From Candidatus Nanopelagicales bacterium (lineage in GTDB: Bacteria > Actinomycetota > Actinomycetes > S36-B12 > CAIYMF01): a DNA stretch of 64,000 nt. A program made the translations under genes and the position numbers. The DNA lies in contig JAFIHG010000018.1 of assembly GCA_017848795.1 (NCBI GenBank), positions 1 to 64,000 on the forward strand, given 5' to 3'. Below the pieces are notes generated by a model. The model made no database searches. It was not told the origin of the DNA and saw only the letters and a list, made by a program, of their open reading frames with translations. Shown here one piece after another: positions 26,033 to 34,436 of the stretch; position 1 is the stretch's first letter, and every line of letters starts with the position of its first letter.

Positions 26033-27939
26033 CAGATGACCGCCTCGATCGTCGTCCCCTGTCCTACCGGGCTGTCGATGACGAGCATCCCACCCACCGA
26101 GAGCACCCGGTCACGAAGTGCGCTCAGCGGCGCGTCGACCGAGACCCCGCCGACACCGTCGTCGCGCACCAGCACGGCGACCCGCCCTTCCCTCGCCCGT
26201 ACGTCGACATCGATCCGACGCGCGTCCGCATGCTTGAGGGCGTTCGCGACGGCTTCGGCGACGACGAAGTACGCGGTGAGGGCACGGGTCTCGTCGAGCG
26301 GCGGAAGCTCCTCGACCACGAGACCGAACGGCAACGGCGACGCCTCCCGGACCGCGCTGAGTGCGGCGGCGAGGCCGTCGTCGAGCTGCCGGGGCCGGAC
26401 GCCGTGTGCGACGTGACGCAACTCGTCCACGCACGCCTGCAACTCTGCTACAGCAGTATCGACCTCGGCGTGGTACGGCTCGGGCAGCTGGCGCTGCAGC
26501 AGCCGCAGTCGCATCCCGACAGCGACCAGGCGCTGCTGGGCGCCGTCGTGCAGATCGCGCTCCAGACGGCGCCGCTCCAGCACGGTCGCCTCGGCGAGGC
26601 GGGCGCGGCTGGCGGTGACCTCGTCCAGGCTCGCCCGCAGTGCGAGGCGCAGCCGGCAGACCTCGATCGGCAACCATGCCGCGCGGGCCAGCTCGCCGAT
26701 CCGGCGCCGGGCACGGGCGGAGTCCCGGCCGAGGACGATCCGGGCGAACGGCTCGGCGGCGGTCTGCAGGACGAACCCTTCTGCGAGCTCGGTCGGCCGA
26801 CCCTCGACGGTGACCCACCCGCCGTCCGGAGCGGCCAGCAGCAGCCGCAACGCCGGATCGTCCTGGGCGATCCGCAGCACCTGCTCCACCTCCTCCGGCT
26901 CGCGTCGCGCGGCGCTCACGTCCACCGTCAACGCCCGGACGGCAGCGAGCGCGACGAAACGATCGCGGTCGAGGACTTTCCCGACCAGCCCGGCCATCCA
27001 GCGCTGCAGCGGCAGCAGCAGCAGCGCGGTGACGAAGGCCGCCATCGTCGGCCCCATCGCGGTACGCGACTGCAGCACCAGTGCGGCTGCCATGGTGACG
27101 GTCGCGAACACCGCTGCCGAGACCAGCAAGGTGAGCACCCACGTGGCGGACGCACTCAGCAGACGGTCCACGTCGTACAGGTCATGACGCACGATCGCCA
27201 GCCCGACGGCGAGGGGGACGAGCACCAGGATCCCGACCAGGAACGGCACGTACGCGATGTCGAGCGATGCACCGAGGGCGTCGACGATCCAACCCGAGAC
27301 CAGGAGTACGACGATCCCGATGCCCGCCAGCATGAGCCAGCGGACCTGCGCCCGGACCCGGCCGTCACCGACGCGGTAGGTGACGGTCAGCGCCCACACG
27401 GCCGACAGCAGGCAGCCCGCGATGAGCGCCAGCGCGCAGATGGTCACGGTCGAGCGGGCAGCGGACGGGTCGTCGACCACGCGCCCGTCCACCTGCCTCG
27501 CACCCCAGGTGGCGCACACGATCACCACTGTCGCCAGGAGATAGATCCACGGTACGTACCGCCACCGGCGACCTGCTGGACGACCGTCAGGAAACACCAA
27601 GAGCAACAGCAGGATTCCGAACAGGTTGATCGGCCACAGGCCGACCGCCATCGGCTTGAACAGGCTGGCGAACGGCAACGGCTCGCTCGTGTACGCCGAC
27701 GCTGCCAAGGTGTCCGCGATCTGGACGAGCGCGATGCAGCCGCTGCTCCACGCGACCGCCGGTCCGACCGGCGAACGCGGACGGTTGCGGACGACGATCC
27801 AGCCGACGCCGATGCTGACCAGCCCGATCATGGGCGCGATCAGCTGCTCGGGGCGGCCGGTCAGCGACCCGAGCGCGGCCGCTCCGAGCACGGCGGCCGT
27901 GGCGAGCCCGGTGCTCAGCGACGTCGCGGGAAGGCCCAT
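26032..27939 (-). CDS. NarL-family sensor histidine kinase, multi-pass membrane
   Basis: A 635-residue kinase. Up to about residue 320 there are roughly nine or ten membrane helices with short loops; then a linker, a HisKA_3 box RRLERDLHDGAQQRL (phospho-acceptor His near 453) and a HATPase domain (AEAVANALKHADA, VRDDGVGG). The lack of an extracellular domain suggests an intramembrane or envelope signal. The ATG at 27939 was chosen because upstream codons are not hydrophobic or conserved. Coupled to the response-regulator gene. Confidence 0.92.
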   Translation of the reverse strand: MGLPATSLSTGLATAAVLGAAALGSLTGRPEQLIAPMIGLVSIGVGWIVVRNRPRSPVGPAVAWSSGCIALVQIADTLAASAYTSEPLPFASLFKPMAVGLWPINLFGILLLLLVFPDGRPAGRRWRYVPWIYLLATVVIVCATWGARQVDGRVVDDPSAARSTVTICALALIAGCLLSAVWALTVTYRVGDGRVRAQVRWLMLAGIGIVVLLVSGWIVDALGASLDIAYVPFLVGILVLVPLAVGLAIVRHDLYDVDRLLSASATWVLTLLVSAAVFATVTMAAALVLQSRTAMGPTMAAFVTALLLLPLQRWMAGLVGKVLDRDRFVALAAVRALTVDVSAARREPEEVEQVLRIAQDDPALRLLLAAPDGGWVTVEGRPTELAEGFVLQTAAEPFARIVLGRDSARARRRIGELARAAWLPIEVCRLRLALRASLDEVTASRARLAEATVLERRRLERDLHDGAQQRLVAVGMRLRLLQRQLPEPYHAEVDTAVAELQACVDELRHVAHGVRPRQLDDGLAAALSAVREASPLPFGLVVEELPPLDETRALTAYFVVAEAVANALKHADARRIDVDVRAREGRVAVLVRDDGVGGVSVDAPLSALRDRVLSVGGMLVIDSPVGQGTTIEAVI

Positions 27940-28090
27940 CGACGCATGTTGGCACCGTGCGGGGCCCGGCAGATCAGTGGCAGCACCTAGGTCGTTCTGG
28001 TAGGCGAGGTCAGCGTGGCCGCCGATGCTCGCACGCGCAGTGCCCGGGCACGCTGATCGCGAGGTCTCGACCAACCATCAGGAGTGCCGC

Positions 28091-28432
28091 ATGAACATCA
28101 TCCTCGCCATCGTCGTCGCCTTCCCCCTCGGCTACTTCGTCAAGCAGCGCGGCATGGCCGTCCTGGCGTTCTTCACCGCAGGGACGTTCGTGTTCAGCTT
28201 CCAGACTCTCGACGTGCTGCTCAACTGGATGGCAGGCAGGACCGGCATCGGGGGAGCGTCCGCCTTCGGGCCCGCCCCCGATTCGATGCCGATCTCCTAC
28301 GAGCCCTCCGACGTCTTCGCATACGGGCTGATCAACGCGCTGATCCTGGCGGGTGGGATCGGCCTGACCGTGCTCGGCTCCGTGGTACGGGCGCGGCGTA
28401 CCGCCCGCCTGACCGCGGCGACCGTCGGCTGA
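28091..28432 (+). CDS. Small membrane protein (113 aa)
   Basis: A 113-residue protein with an N-terminal membrane helix (1-20), a second hydrophobic stretch (about 24-50), a polar Gly/Pro-rich loop and a third helix (about 80-100) before a basic tail (RARRTARL). No family is recognised. The ATG is preceded by AGGAGTG. It is divergent from the sensor-kinase gene with a 151-base gap, so a shared promoter region and a role as an accessory membrane partner are possible but unproven. Confidence 0.7.
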   Translation: MNIILAIVVAFPLGYFVKQRGMAVLAFFTAGTFVFSFQTLDVLLNWMAGRTGIGGASAFGPAPDSMPISYEPSDVFAYGLINALILAGGIGLTVLGSVVRARRTARLTAATVG

Positions 28433-28477
28433 GTCCTGGTCCGCCGGTCGTCGCCGCGGACTACGTAGGGTGGCGGC

Positions 28478-28786
28478 ATGGCAAGGAGCTGGCTCTCGAT
28501 CGGATCGCGCAACTCGGTGCTGTCGATCGGTTCGGTGGGCTCGGTGCTGTCGATCGGCTCTGTCGGCTCGATGCTCTCCATCGGGAGCCTGTGGTCGTTC
28601 GCGTCGGTCGGCTCGCTCGGCTCGGCGATGAGCCTGCTGTCGGTGCTGTCCCACCAGTCGCTGGGTGCGGTGCTCTCGTTGCAGAGCGACCTGGCCGTGC
28701 TCTCGGTCCAGTCGACCCGTGCGGTGAGGGCGTACCAGAAAGCCGAGCGGCTCAGCGCGATCCTGCCGTTCAGCCGGCGAGGATGA
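28478..28786 (+). CDS. Ser-x-x triplet-repeat protein of unknown function
   Basis: A 102-residue protein that is almost entirely a three-residue repeat beginning with Ser: SVL SIG SVG SVL SIG SVG SML SIG SLW and on to SLQ SDL AVL SVQ, about 24 triplets, capped by a basic tail (RAVRAYQKAERL, FSRRG). The regular spacing of small and aliphatic residues would suit a beta-solenoid or another repetitive fold; no signal peptide or enzyme motif is seen. It lies 45 bases after the small membrane protein gene. Its 3' end overlaps the convergent TauE gene by 17 bases. Confidence 0.75.
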   Translation: MARSWLSIGSRNSVLSIGSVGSVLSIGSVGSMLSIGSLWSFASVGSLGSAMSLLSVLSHQSLGAVLSLQSDLAVLSVQSTRAVRAYQKAERLSAILPFSRRG

Positions 28787-29522
28787 CAGCCGTCTCGTAG
28801 CCGGCGACCGCCAGCAGCAGGACGCCGAAGCCGCGCTGCAACGGGGTGGTCCCGACCCGCGTCTGCAGCAGCGCGCCGGCGACGGCGCCCACTGCGGCGG
28901 CGCCGGAGATCCAGGCGGTGACCGTGAGGTCCAGGTGGGCCGTACCGCGCGCGAGGAAGGCGGCGGTGACGTTCACCAGGATCACGACCAGGGCGGTGGC
29001 GCTGGCCCGCTTCATCGGCATCCGCAGCGCCAGGACGAGCGCGGGCACGGTGACGAACCCGCCTCCGACGCCGAAGAACCCGGTGATCAGGCCGACGCCC
29101 GAGGCGAAGAGCACCGCCCGCCACCAGTTCGGGGCCGGGGCCGCGTCCTGGTCGCTCTCGGTGTCCGGGCGGCGCTGGCGGATCATGCCCCAGCCTGCGA
29201 ACAGCAGCAGTACGACCAGACCCCCGAGCTGCAGCCGGTCATCGGCCACGAACGACAGCCGAGCGCCGGCGACCGCCCCGACGGTGCCGAGCAGGCCGAA
29301 CAGCAGCCCGATGCGCCAGTCCACGCGCCCCGACCGGGCGTGCATGAGCAGCCCGGCCGCCGCTCCGATGCCGACGACCACCAGGGACGCGGTGGAGGCC
29401 TGGTCCATCGACATGCCGAGCACGAGCAGCAGCGGCACGGCGAGGATGCCACCACCGCCGCCGAGCAGGCCGAGCACGAGCCCGAGGGCCGCCCCGACGA
29501 CAAGGGGGAGCAGCAGGGTCAC
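28770..29522 (-). CDS. TauE/SafE-family sulfite/sulfonate exporter
   Basis: A 250-residue membrane protein with about eight helices in two halves. The duplicated TauE motifs are visible: GLLGGGGGILAVPLLLVLG near residues 18-36 and GFFGVGGGFVTVPALVL near 150-166. The family exports sulfite, sulfonates or related anions. It starts with GTG ten bases after the rhodanese stop, as last gene of the persulfide operon, so removal of sulfite or thiosulfate made by that pathway is the natural role. Confidence 0.9.
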   Translation of the reverse strand: MTLLLPLVVGAALGLVLGLLGGGGGILAVPLLLVLGMSMDQASTASLVVVGIGAAAGLLMHARSGRVDWRIGLLFGLLGTVGAVAGARLSFVADDRLQLGGLVVLLLFAGWGMIRQRRPDTESDQDAAPAPNWWRAVLFASGVGLITGFFGVGGGFVTVPALVLALRMPMKRASATALVVILVNVTAAFLARGTAHLDLTVTAWISGAAAVGAVAGALLQTRVGTTPLQRGFGVLLLAVAGYETAVILAG

Positions 29523-29532
29523 GTGCGGACTC

Positions 29533-29877
29533 TCACGCCACCTCGCCGGGCGCTCCGCCCGAGGTGACGACCAGCCCGCCCAGCAGCGCCCACGCCTGCA
29601 TCCCGCCGGCGACGTTGTACGCGTCGTGCCCGCGACCGACCAGCAGCAACGTCGCCTCCTGCGAGCGGTGCCCGCTGCGGCAGATCACGAGCACCGGCCC
29701 GTCGCCGGCAGGTACGTCGGCGGTGGGCAGCGCGGCGAGCGGGACGTGCACCGCCGTGGGGGCGTGCCCGGCCTCCCACTCGTACGGCTCCCGCACGTCG
29801 ACGAGCACCGCACCGGCGCTCGCCAACCGCAGCGCGTGCTCGGGGTCCACTGTCGGCACCTGCGCGCTCTCGAACAT
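29533..29877 (-). CDS. Single-domain rhodanese
   Basis: A 114-residue rhodanese domain. The active-site loop CRSGHRS (Cys near residue 67) and the structural motifs VDVREPYEWEAGHAP and NVAGGMQAW are intact. It transfers sulfane sulfur, probably from persulfide or thiosulfate to an acceptor. It lies 12 bases downstream of the persulfide dioxygenase gene and 10 upstream of the TauE gene, the order of reactive-sulfur-species operons regulated by CstR in other bacteria. Confidence 0.92.
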   Translation of the reverse strand: MFESAQVPTVDPEHALRLASAGAVLVDVREPYEWEAGHAPTAVHVPLAALPTADVPAGDGPVLVICRSGHRSQEATLLLVGRGHDAYNVAGGMQAWALLGGLVVTSGGAPGEVA

Positions 29878-29889
29878 TTCGTGCTCCCG

Positions 29890-31377
29890 TCAGTCCGCGT
29901 ACGCGGCGCCGAGCCGCGTGGCGTCGGCCTGCCCACCCGGTACCCATGCCGGCAACCCGTGTGCGGTCTCCACGTCGCCGTCCACGTGCACCAGTGCCAC
30001 GCCGGCCCGCTCGAGCAGCGACGCGGCCACCGACGCCCGCATTCCCGAGCCGCAGTAGACCCAGATCGTGCTGTCGCGACCGGCGTGCTCCGCCGCCCGC
30101 GCCCAGGCGATCACCTCGCCGAGCCGGTCGGGCAGGTCGTGCAGCGGCACGTGCCGGGCGCCGGCCAGGTGGCCGTCGTCCCACTCCGTACGCCGCCGGG
30201 CATCCAGCACGAGCAGCTCCGGGTCCCGGTCCAACGCCGCTTGCAGGCCGGCGAAGTCGGTGCGCGGGTACGCGCGTACGTCGGAGGGGTCCAGCACCCA
30301 GTCGCGCGGACCGCCCACGTCGTACGCCGCCGGGCGGTCGATGCCGATCCGGACCAGCTCGCGCTGCATCGCGCTCACCTGCTCGGGCGTCGCGCCGAGC
30401 AGCGTCACCGGGGTGCCCCACGGGATCAGCCAGCCCAGGTAGGTGACGGCGTTGCCCTCGCTGTCGAACGACAGCGTGCCGCGCAGGTGGCCCTCGGCGA
30501 ACACCCGCCGGGAGCGCAGGTCCACGACCCACTCACCGGCGTCCAGCCGGCGCCGCAGCTCGGCGGCATCCGCGCGGGTCGGCAGCGACAGGTCGACCGG
30601 TCCGCCGCCGGCCTCGTTCGCGGGCTGCATGTGCGCGTAGTACGCCGGGTACACGTCGAGCCCCGCGATCAGCTCGGCGACGAACCGGTCCTCGTCCACC
30701 GTGCAGGCCGGGTTCCGCGCCGCCTGCTCCCCGATCGTGGACTCTCCGCCGACCGTGGCGGTCGCGCTGCAGAAGGAGCCGAAACCGTGGGTCGGGAACA
30801 CCGCGGCCTGCGCGTCGACCTCGTGCGCGAGGCGGCGCACCGAGCGCCACTGCGCGTGCGCGAGCTCGTGGGTGTGCTCGGGACCGATGAGATCCGGGCG
30901 CCCCACGCTGCCGTACAGCATCGAGCCGCCGGTGAATGCGGCGACGTCACGCCCGTCCACCGCCACGACGTACGACAGGTGCTGCGGGGTGTGCCCGGGC
31001 GTGTGCACCGCCCGCCAGTGCATCGCCCCCGCCACGAAGCCGTCGCCGTCGCGCGCCTCGGTCGCCGGATAGGCGATGTCGTAACCGGCCGGGACGACGT
31101 ACGCCGCGCCGAGCTGCTCGGCGAGCACCTTGCCACCGGAGACGTAGTCGTTGTGCATGTGCGTCTCCAGCACGTGCGTGAGCGTGACCCCGTGCTCGGC
31201 GAGCACCGCCTCCACCCTGTCGATGTCGCGTTGCGGATCCACCACGACCGCCACCCCGTCCAGGTGGACGACATAGGAGCGGTCGCCGAGGTTCGGTGTC
31301 TCGAGGACGACGACCGCCGGGGTACGTCCCGCGCCGGCGGCGTCGTCATGGTCGGTGGTGCGCTCGGTGATGCTCAT
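29890..31377 (-). CDS. Persulfide dioxygenase-type metallo-beta-lactamase fused to rhodanese domains
   Basis: A 495-residue fusion. Residues about 25-260 form an ETHE1-like metallo-beta-lactamase fold with metal motif THMHNDYVSGG, then HTPGHTPQH and THGFGSFC. Two rhodanese domains follow: the first (about 280-370) lacks an active Cys (GWLIPWGT loop) and the second (about 385-480) has VYCGSGMRAS. This matches CstB/PDO-rhodanese proteins that oxidise glutathione- or CoA-persulfide to sulfite and thiosulfate. The ATG at 31377 is preferred over one seven codons upstream. It is first in the operon with rhodanese and TauE, about 70 bases downstream of a CsoR/CstR-like palindrome. Confidence 0.9.
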   Translation of the reverse strand: MSITERTTDHDDAAGAGRTPAVVVLETPNLGDRSYVVHLDGVAVVVDPQRDIDRVEAVLAEHGVTLTHVLETHMHNDYVSGGKVLAEQLGAAYVVPAGYDIAYPATEARDGDGFVAGAMHWRAVHTPGHTPQHLSYVVAVDGRDVAAFTGGSMLYGSVGRPDLIGPEHTHELAHAQWRSVRRLAHEVDAQAAVFPTHGFGSFCSATATVGGESTIGEQAARNPACTVDEDRFVAELIAGLDVYPAYYAHMQPANEAGGGPVDLSLPTRADAAELRRRLDAGEWVVDLRSRRVFAEGHLRGTLSFDSEGNAVTYLGWLIPWGTPVTLLGATPEQVSAMQRELVRIGIDRPAAYDVGGPRDWVLDPSDVRAYPRTDFAGLQAALDRDPELLVLDARRRTEWDDGHLAGARHVPLHDLPDRLGEVIAWARAAEHAGRDSTIWVYCGSGMRASVAASLLERAGVALVHVDGDVETAHGLPAWVPGGQADATRLGAAYAD

Positions 31378-31447
31378 GTCGTCGTGTCCTCTCTGCACAG
31401 GATGGCTCCCGTCGCAAGGTCGGAGCGGTCGCGGGCCCCTCGAAGGG

Positions 31448-31461
31448 TACCCCCGGGGGTA
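31448..31461. promoter_or_regulatory. CsoR/CstR-like operator, perfect palindrome TACCCCCGGGGGTA
   Basis: A 14-base perfect dyad centred between 31454 and 31455, flanked by an A/T-rich ATTATT unusual for this DNA. The shape, C-run joined to G-run between TA ends, resembles operators of the CsoR/CstR (DUF156) repressors. It lies about 70 bases before the persulfide dioxygenase start, so a persulfide-sensing repressor is expected to act here. No DUF156 gene is in the window. Confidence 0.75.
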
Positions 31462-31628
31462 TTATTCCACGACCCGGCACATACGGCCCGCGGACCGCAC
31501 GTTCGGGACCTTGGGCCCGGCCGGTCAGGGTCCAAGGGACCTGCCAGGCGTCGGTGCGGCTTGGTTGGCTGGAGCCAGGTCCGGCGGACGCGCAGAGGTC
31601 GCCGGCACGGGAGAAGGGCAGACCCACC

Positions 31629-32000
31629 ATGCAGATCGGGGAGCTGTGCCGGGCGGAGATCTTCTCGGTCGGGGCGACCGACCGGCTGGCGGAGGCGGCG
31701 CGGACGATGCACGAGTCCGGGGTCGGTGCGCTGGCGGTGTACGACGGGGACGAGCTGGCAGGGATCATCACGGAACGCGATCTCACCCGGGCCGTCGCCA
31801 CGCGGAACGACGTCGCGGACGCTCCGGTCGCTGACTTCATGTCGAGCCGGTTGCTCGTCGCCGACGTCGGCTCCGAGTCGACCGAGGTCGCGAACCGGAT
31901 GCTCACGATGGAGATCCGCCACATGCCGGTAGTCGACGGCGACAAGGTCGTGGGGATGATCTCGATGCGGGATCTGCTCGCCGAGTCCACCTGGGCCTGA
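31629..32000 (+). CDS. Paired CBS-domain protein
   Basis: A 123-residue stand-alone CBS pair: first domain about 6-58 (GALAVYDGDELAGIITERDL), second about 65-120 (HMPVVDGDKVVGMISMRDLL). Such Bateman modules bind AMP, ATP or related nucleotides and regulate a partner. It is divergent from the persulfide operon, sharing a 250-base control region with the CstR-like palindrome, so it may respond to the same stress. An AGAAGG sequence lies upstream of the ATG at 31629. The partner protein is unknown. Confidence 0.9.
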   Translation: MQIGELCRAEIFSVGATDRLAEAARTMHESGVGALAVYDGDELAGIITERDLTRAVATRNDVADAPVADFMSSRLLVADVGSESTEVANRMLTMEIRHMPVVDGDKVVGMISMRDLLAESTWA

Positions 32001-32007
32001 CATCGGG

Positions 32008-33498
32008 TCACTTCACCAGGGTCGCGACGTGGGGTAGCAGCGCCGCCGCGATGGCCAGCTCGCCCGCCGCGTCGGGGTGGAACGGGTAACGCGCCGACAG
32101 GCCCTGCACCCAGGACTGCGCGGCGCACAGCGCGTGCCCGGAGAAGTCCGGCTGTACGGTCGTGAACCCGAACGCCTGCGCTCCCTGTGCGAGCACGTCG
32201 TTGAGCTGGGCCAGCTCCGAACGCAACGGGTCGATCTTCTCGGCGATCTTCTGCGCCTGGTCGTCCTGCCCCGGATCGGGGCCGAACCCGAAACCCTTCG
32301 GCGGGTCGGCGGGCGCGTTCGGGTCCTGCAGCGCGGGACAGTCGAAGGTGTCGCCGAACGGGTCGTAGTACTTGACAACGATCACCGCCGGGTGGCTGGG
32401 CAGGTCGCCGAGCTGCTGGAGCAGTTGGGCGTACTGGAGGCGGAAGGAGTCCAGGCGGCGCTGGAACAGCCGGCTGCTCGCCTGGTCGTCGCAGCGTACG
32501 AGGGCGTAGCAGTAGCGCAGGAAGTCCGACCAGCCGACGTCATTGGCGCCGGCGCTGACGATGACCACCCGCAGGGAACGGATCGACTTGAGCACCCCCA
32601 CCTGCGGCGGCATCGTGACACCGTTCCAGGTCTGCGGACCGAGCAGTCCGTCGGCGAGCGTCGCCGAACTGCAGGCGAGGTTGAGCACGCTCAGGCCAGT
32701 CGCATGGCCGAGTACCTCGGCGTACGCGTCGGCGGAGCGACCGCACGCGGTGTCCTCGCGCGAGGGGTTGGGCAGGTCGGCGTTGCCGACGCCGGCAGCG
32801 GTCGAGTCGCCGATCACCGCCACGTCGATGTCGCCCCGGTGCGGGCCCACCGGAGCCGGCAGCGGCACGAGGTGCGCGCGCCCGGTCAGATCGGCCAACG
32901 AGGTGACGTGGGCGAGCGCGGACCGCGCGGATGCGACGGTGAGGGCGGCGCACGCGCAGAGGAGCAGCACGCTCGCCGCGACGCTGAGGGCGAGCCCGAC
33001 GAGCAGCGGCCGGCGCCGCAGCGTCGACAGCCGGCCGGTCCGGGCGACGCTGTAGATGCCGATCAGCGCGAGATAGAACCCGGCACCGACGAGGGCCGTG
33101 ATGATCAGCAGCCGCACGAAGTACTCGACCCAGCCGTCCGCCAGGTCGCGCCCGACGGTCGCGGTGCCGGAGCCGATCGAGGGGCCGCCGGTCTGGATGA
33201 AGGCCGCGGCCGCGTCGTTGCGGTTGAAGCGCTGCCACACGATGCGCGGGCGGATCGGGCCGGAGAACTGCTGGACGGTCGCGACCGCGCCCTCGCCGAA
33301 CAGGTCCGCTTCGCCGGGACCCGACCAGCCGAGCCCGAGCGAGGGAGCGACGGCACCGACGCGGACCGTCTGCCCGAAGGTGGACACCGGGACGGTCGGC
33401 GTGACGAACAGCGCGACGAGCAGCGCGGCCACCGCGATCACCAGGTACCGCAGCGCCCGCAGCAGCGCGTACGCCAGTCTCCGGGGCAGGAACGCCAC
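32008..33498 (-). CDS. SGNH/GDSL hydrolase with N-terminal membrane region
   Basis: A 496-residue membrane-anchored esterase. Helices near residues 14-36, 135-155 and 170-195 flank a small extracellular loop domain, and the C-terminal 270 residues form the SGNH fold: block I IGDSTAAG (nucleophile Ser), block III GANDVGW and block V HPDAAG with the catalytic His; several Cys suggest disulfides outside the cell. It likely deacylates an envelope polymer or lipid. It is convergent with the CBS gene (7-base gap). Substrate not identifiable. Confidence 0.85.
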   Translation of the reverse strand: MAFLPRRLAYALLRALRYLVIAVAALLVALFVTPTVPVSTFGQTVRVGAVAPSLGLGWSGPGEADLFGEGAVATVQQFSGPIRPRIVWQRFNRNDAAAAFIQTGGPSIGSGTATVGRDLADGWVEYFVRLLIITALVGAGFYLALIGIYSVARTGRLSTLRRRPLLVGLALSVAASVLLLCACAALTVASARSALAHVTSLADLTGRAHLVPLPAPVGPHRGDIDVAVIGDSTAAGVGNADLPNPSREDTACGRSADAYAEVLGHATGLSVLNLACSSATLADGLLGPQTWNGVTMPPQVGVLKSIRSLRVVIVSAGANDVGWSDFLRYCYALVRCDDQASSRLFQRRLDSFRLQYAQLLQQLGDLPSHPAVIVVKYYDPFGDTFDCPALQDPNAPADPPKGFGFGPDPGQDDQAQKIAEKIDPLRSELAQLNDVLAQGAQAFGFTTVQPDFSGHALCAAQSWVQGLSARYPFHPDAAGELAIAAALLPHVATLVK

Positions 33499-33591
33499 CG
33501 ATCCAGCATGCGCCAGGGCGGCTCAGGCGGCAGGGGGAAGATCGCGTAGGCGTTCAGGCGGTCGAGCGTGAAGACCCCGCCGCGCGGGAGG

Positions 33592-34308
33592 TCAGGACGC
33601 CAGGTGCAGCTTGTCGCGGACCAGGTCGACGTTGTCCTTGACCGGTTCGGCGACGGCGTGCGTCACCGTCTGCAGCATGTGCTGCGCGGTCTGCTTGGCC
33701 TGCTTGGCGGAATCGCCGGCCCCACCGAGCCGGTCCCGCACGTCGTCGACGGCGTCGCTGAGCTGGGCACCCACGGACGACCCGATGTCCGCAACCGCCT
33801 GCAGCGGAGCCGACGCCGGCCGTTGCAGCTCACCCTCGCGCGCCGCGAGGACCACCATGATGCCGGTGAGGACCGGGGTCGCCGCGTCGAGCGCCCGCGC
33901 CTGCAACCGCAGCCGGGCGGCGTGGCGCTGGGCGTCCTGCTCGCCGGACTCCGCGTCCTGCTCCGCCTGCAGCAGCCGCTTGCCGACGACCCCCTGCAGC
34001 GCAGTCGTCAGCATGGCGGCACCGGTCACGGCGGCCTTGATGACGGTCGTACGCATGACTTCGGGGCGACGCTGGTGACGGTCCCAGTCGGTGACGATCA
34101 GCCCGGCACCGCCGATCAGGTGCGCACCGGCAGAGATCGCGACAACGGGCGACCAGGCGCTCCAGCCGTCGGCCTCCCGCCCGGTCTTGCGGGCGACGGA
34201 GTCCGCGCCCGAGTACGCGGCGCCGCGCAGCCCGGTGATGCCCATCACCGCGCCGCCGAACCAGCTCGCCAGTCCCAGGTCGTGGAGGCTGCGAAAGATC
34301 GTGTTCAT
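33592..34308 (-). CDS. Membrane protein with amphipathic helical tail, unknown function
   Basis: A 238-residue protein. Hydrophobic segments lie near residues 10-30, 50-70 and 88-105 (SWFGGAVMGITGL, AGAHLIGGAGLIV, AAVTGAAMLTTALQG); then a charged helix (LQAEQDAESGEQDAQRHAAR), another hydrophobic stretch and a C-terminal amphipathic helix with alternating Ala, Asp and Lys that resembles phasin- or apolipoprotein-like repeats. No named family is recognised. The ATG at 34308 was chosen because upstream codons are Arg/Pro-rich and not protein-like. It is divergent from dinB. Confidence 0.7.
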   Translation of the reverse strand: MNTIFRSLHDLGLASWFGGAVMGITGLRGAAYSGADSVARKTGREADGWSAWSPVVAISAGAHLIGGAGLIVTDWDRHQRRPEVMRTTVIKAAVTGAAMLTTALQGVVGKRLLQAEQDAESGEQDAQRHAARLRLQARALDAATPVLTGIMVVLAAREGELQRPASAPLQAVADIGSSVGAQLSDAVDDVRDRLGGAGDSAKQAKQTAQHMLQTVTHAVAEPVKDNVDLVRDKLHLAS

Positions 34309-34436
34309 CGTGGTCACCGTGTTCGTCGGGGCCGGTAGTCGATCACCAGCCTGGCCCGACCGTTGCGAGTTCGCACGTCGAGGCGGATACCGCGACGGTC
34401 GGTCCCACGCCGTGCGGCGTGCCACACACTGGTGCG

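Noticed and set aside
28846-31932. A 1028-codon plus-strand frame across the persulfide operon
   Set aside because: It is antisense to the TauE, rhodanese and persulfide dioxygenase genes, each with clear motifs. Long shadows are expected at this GC content.
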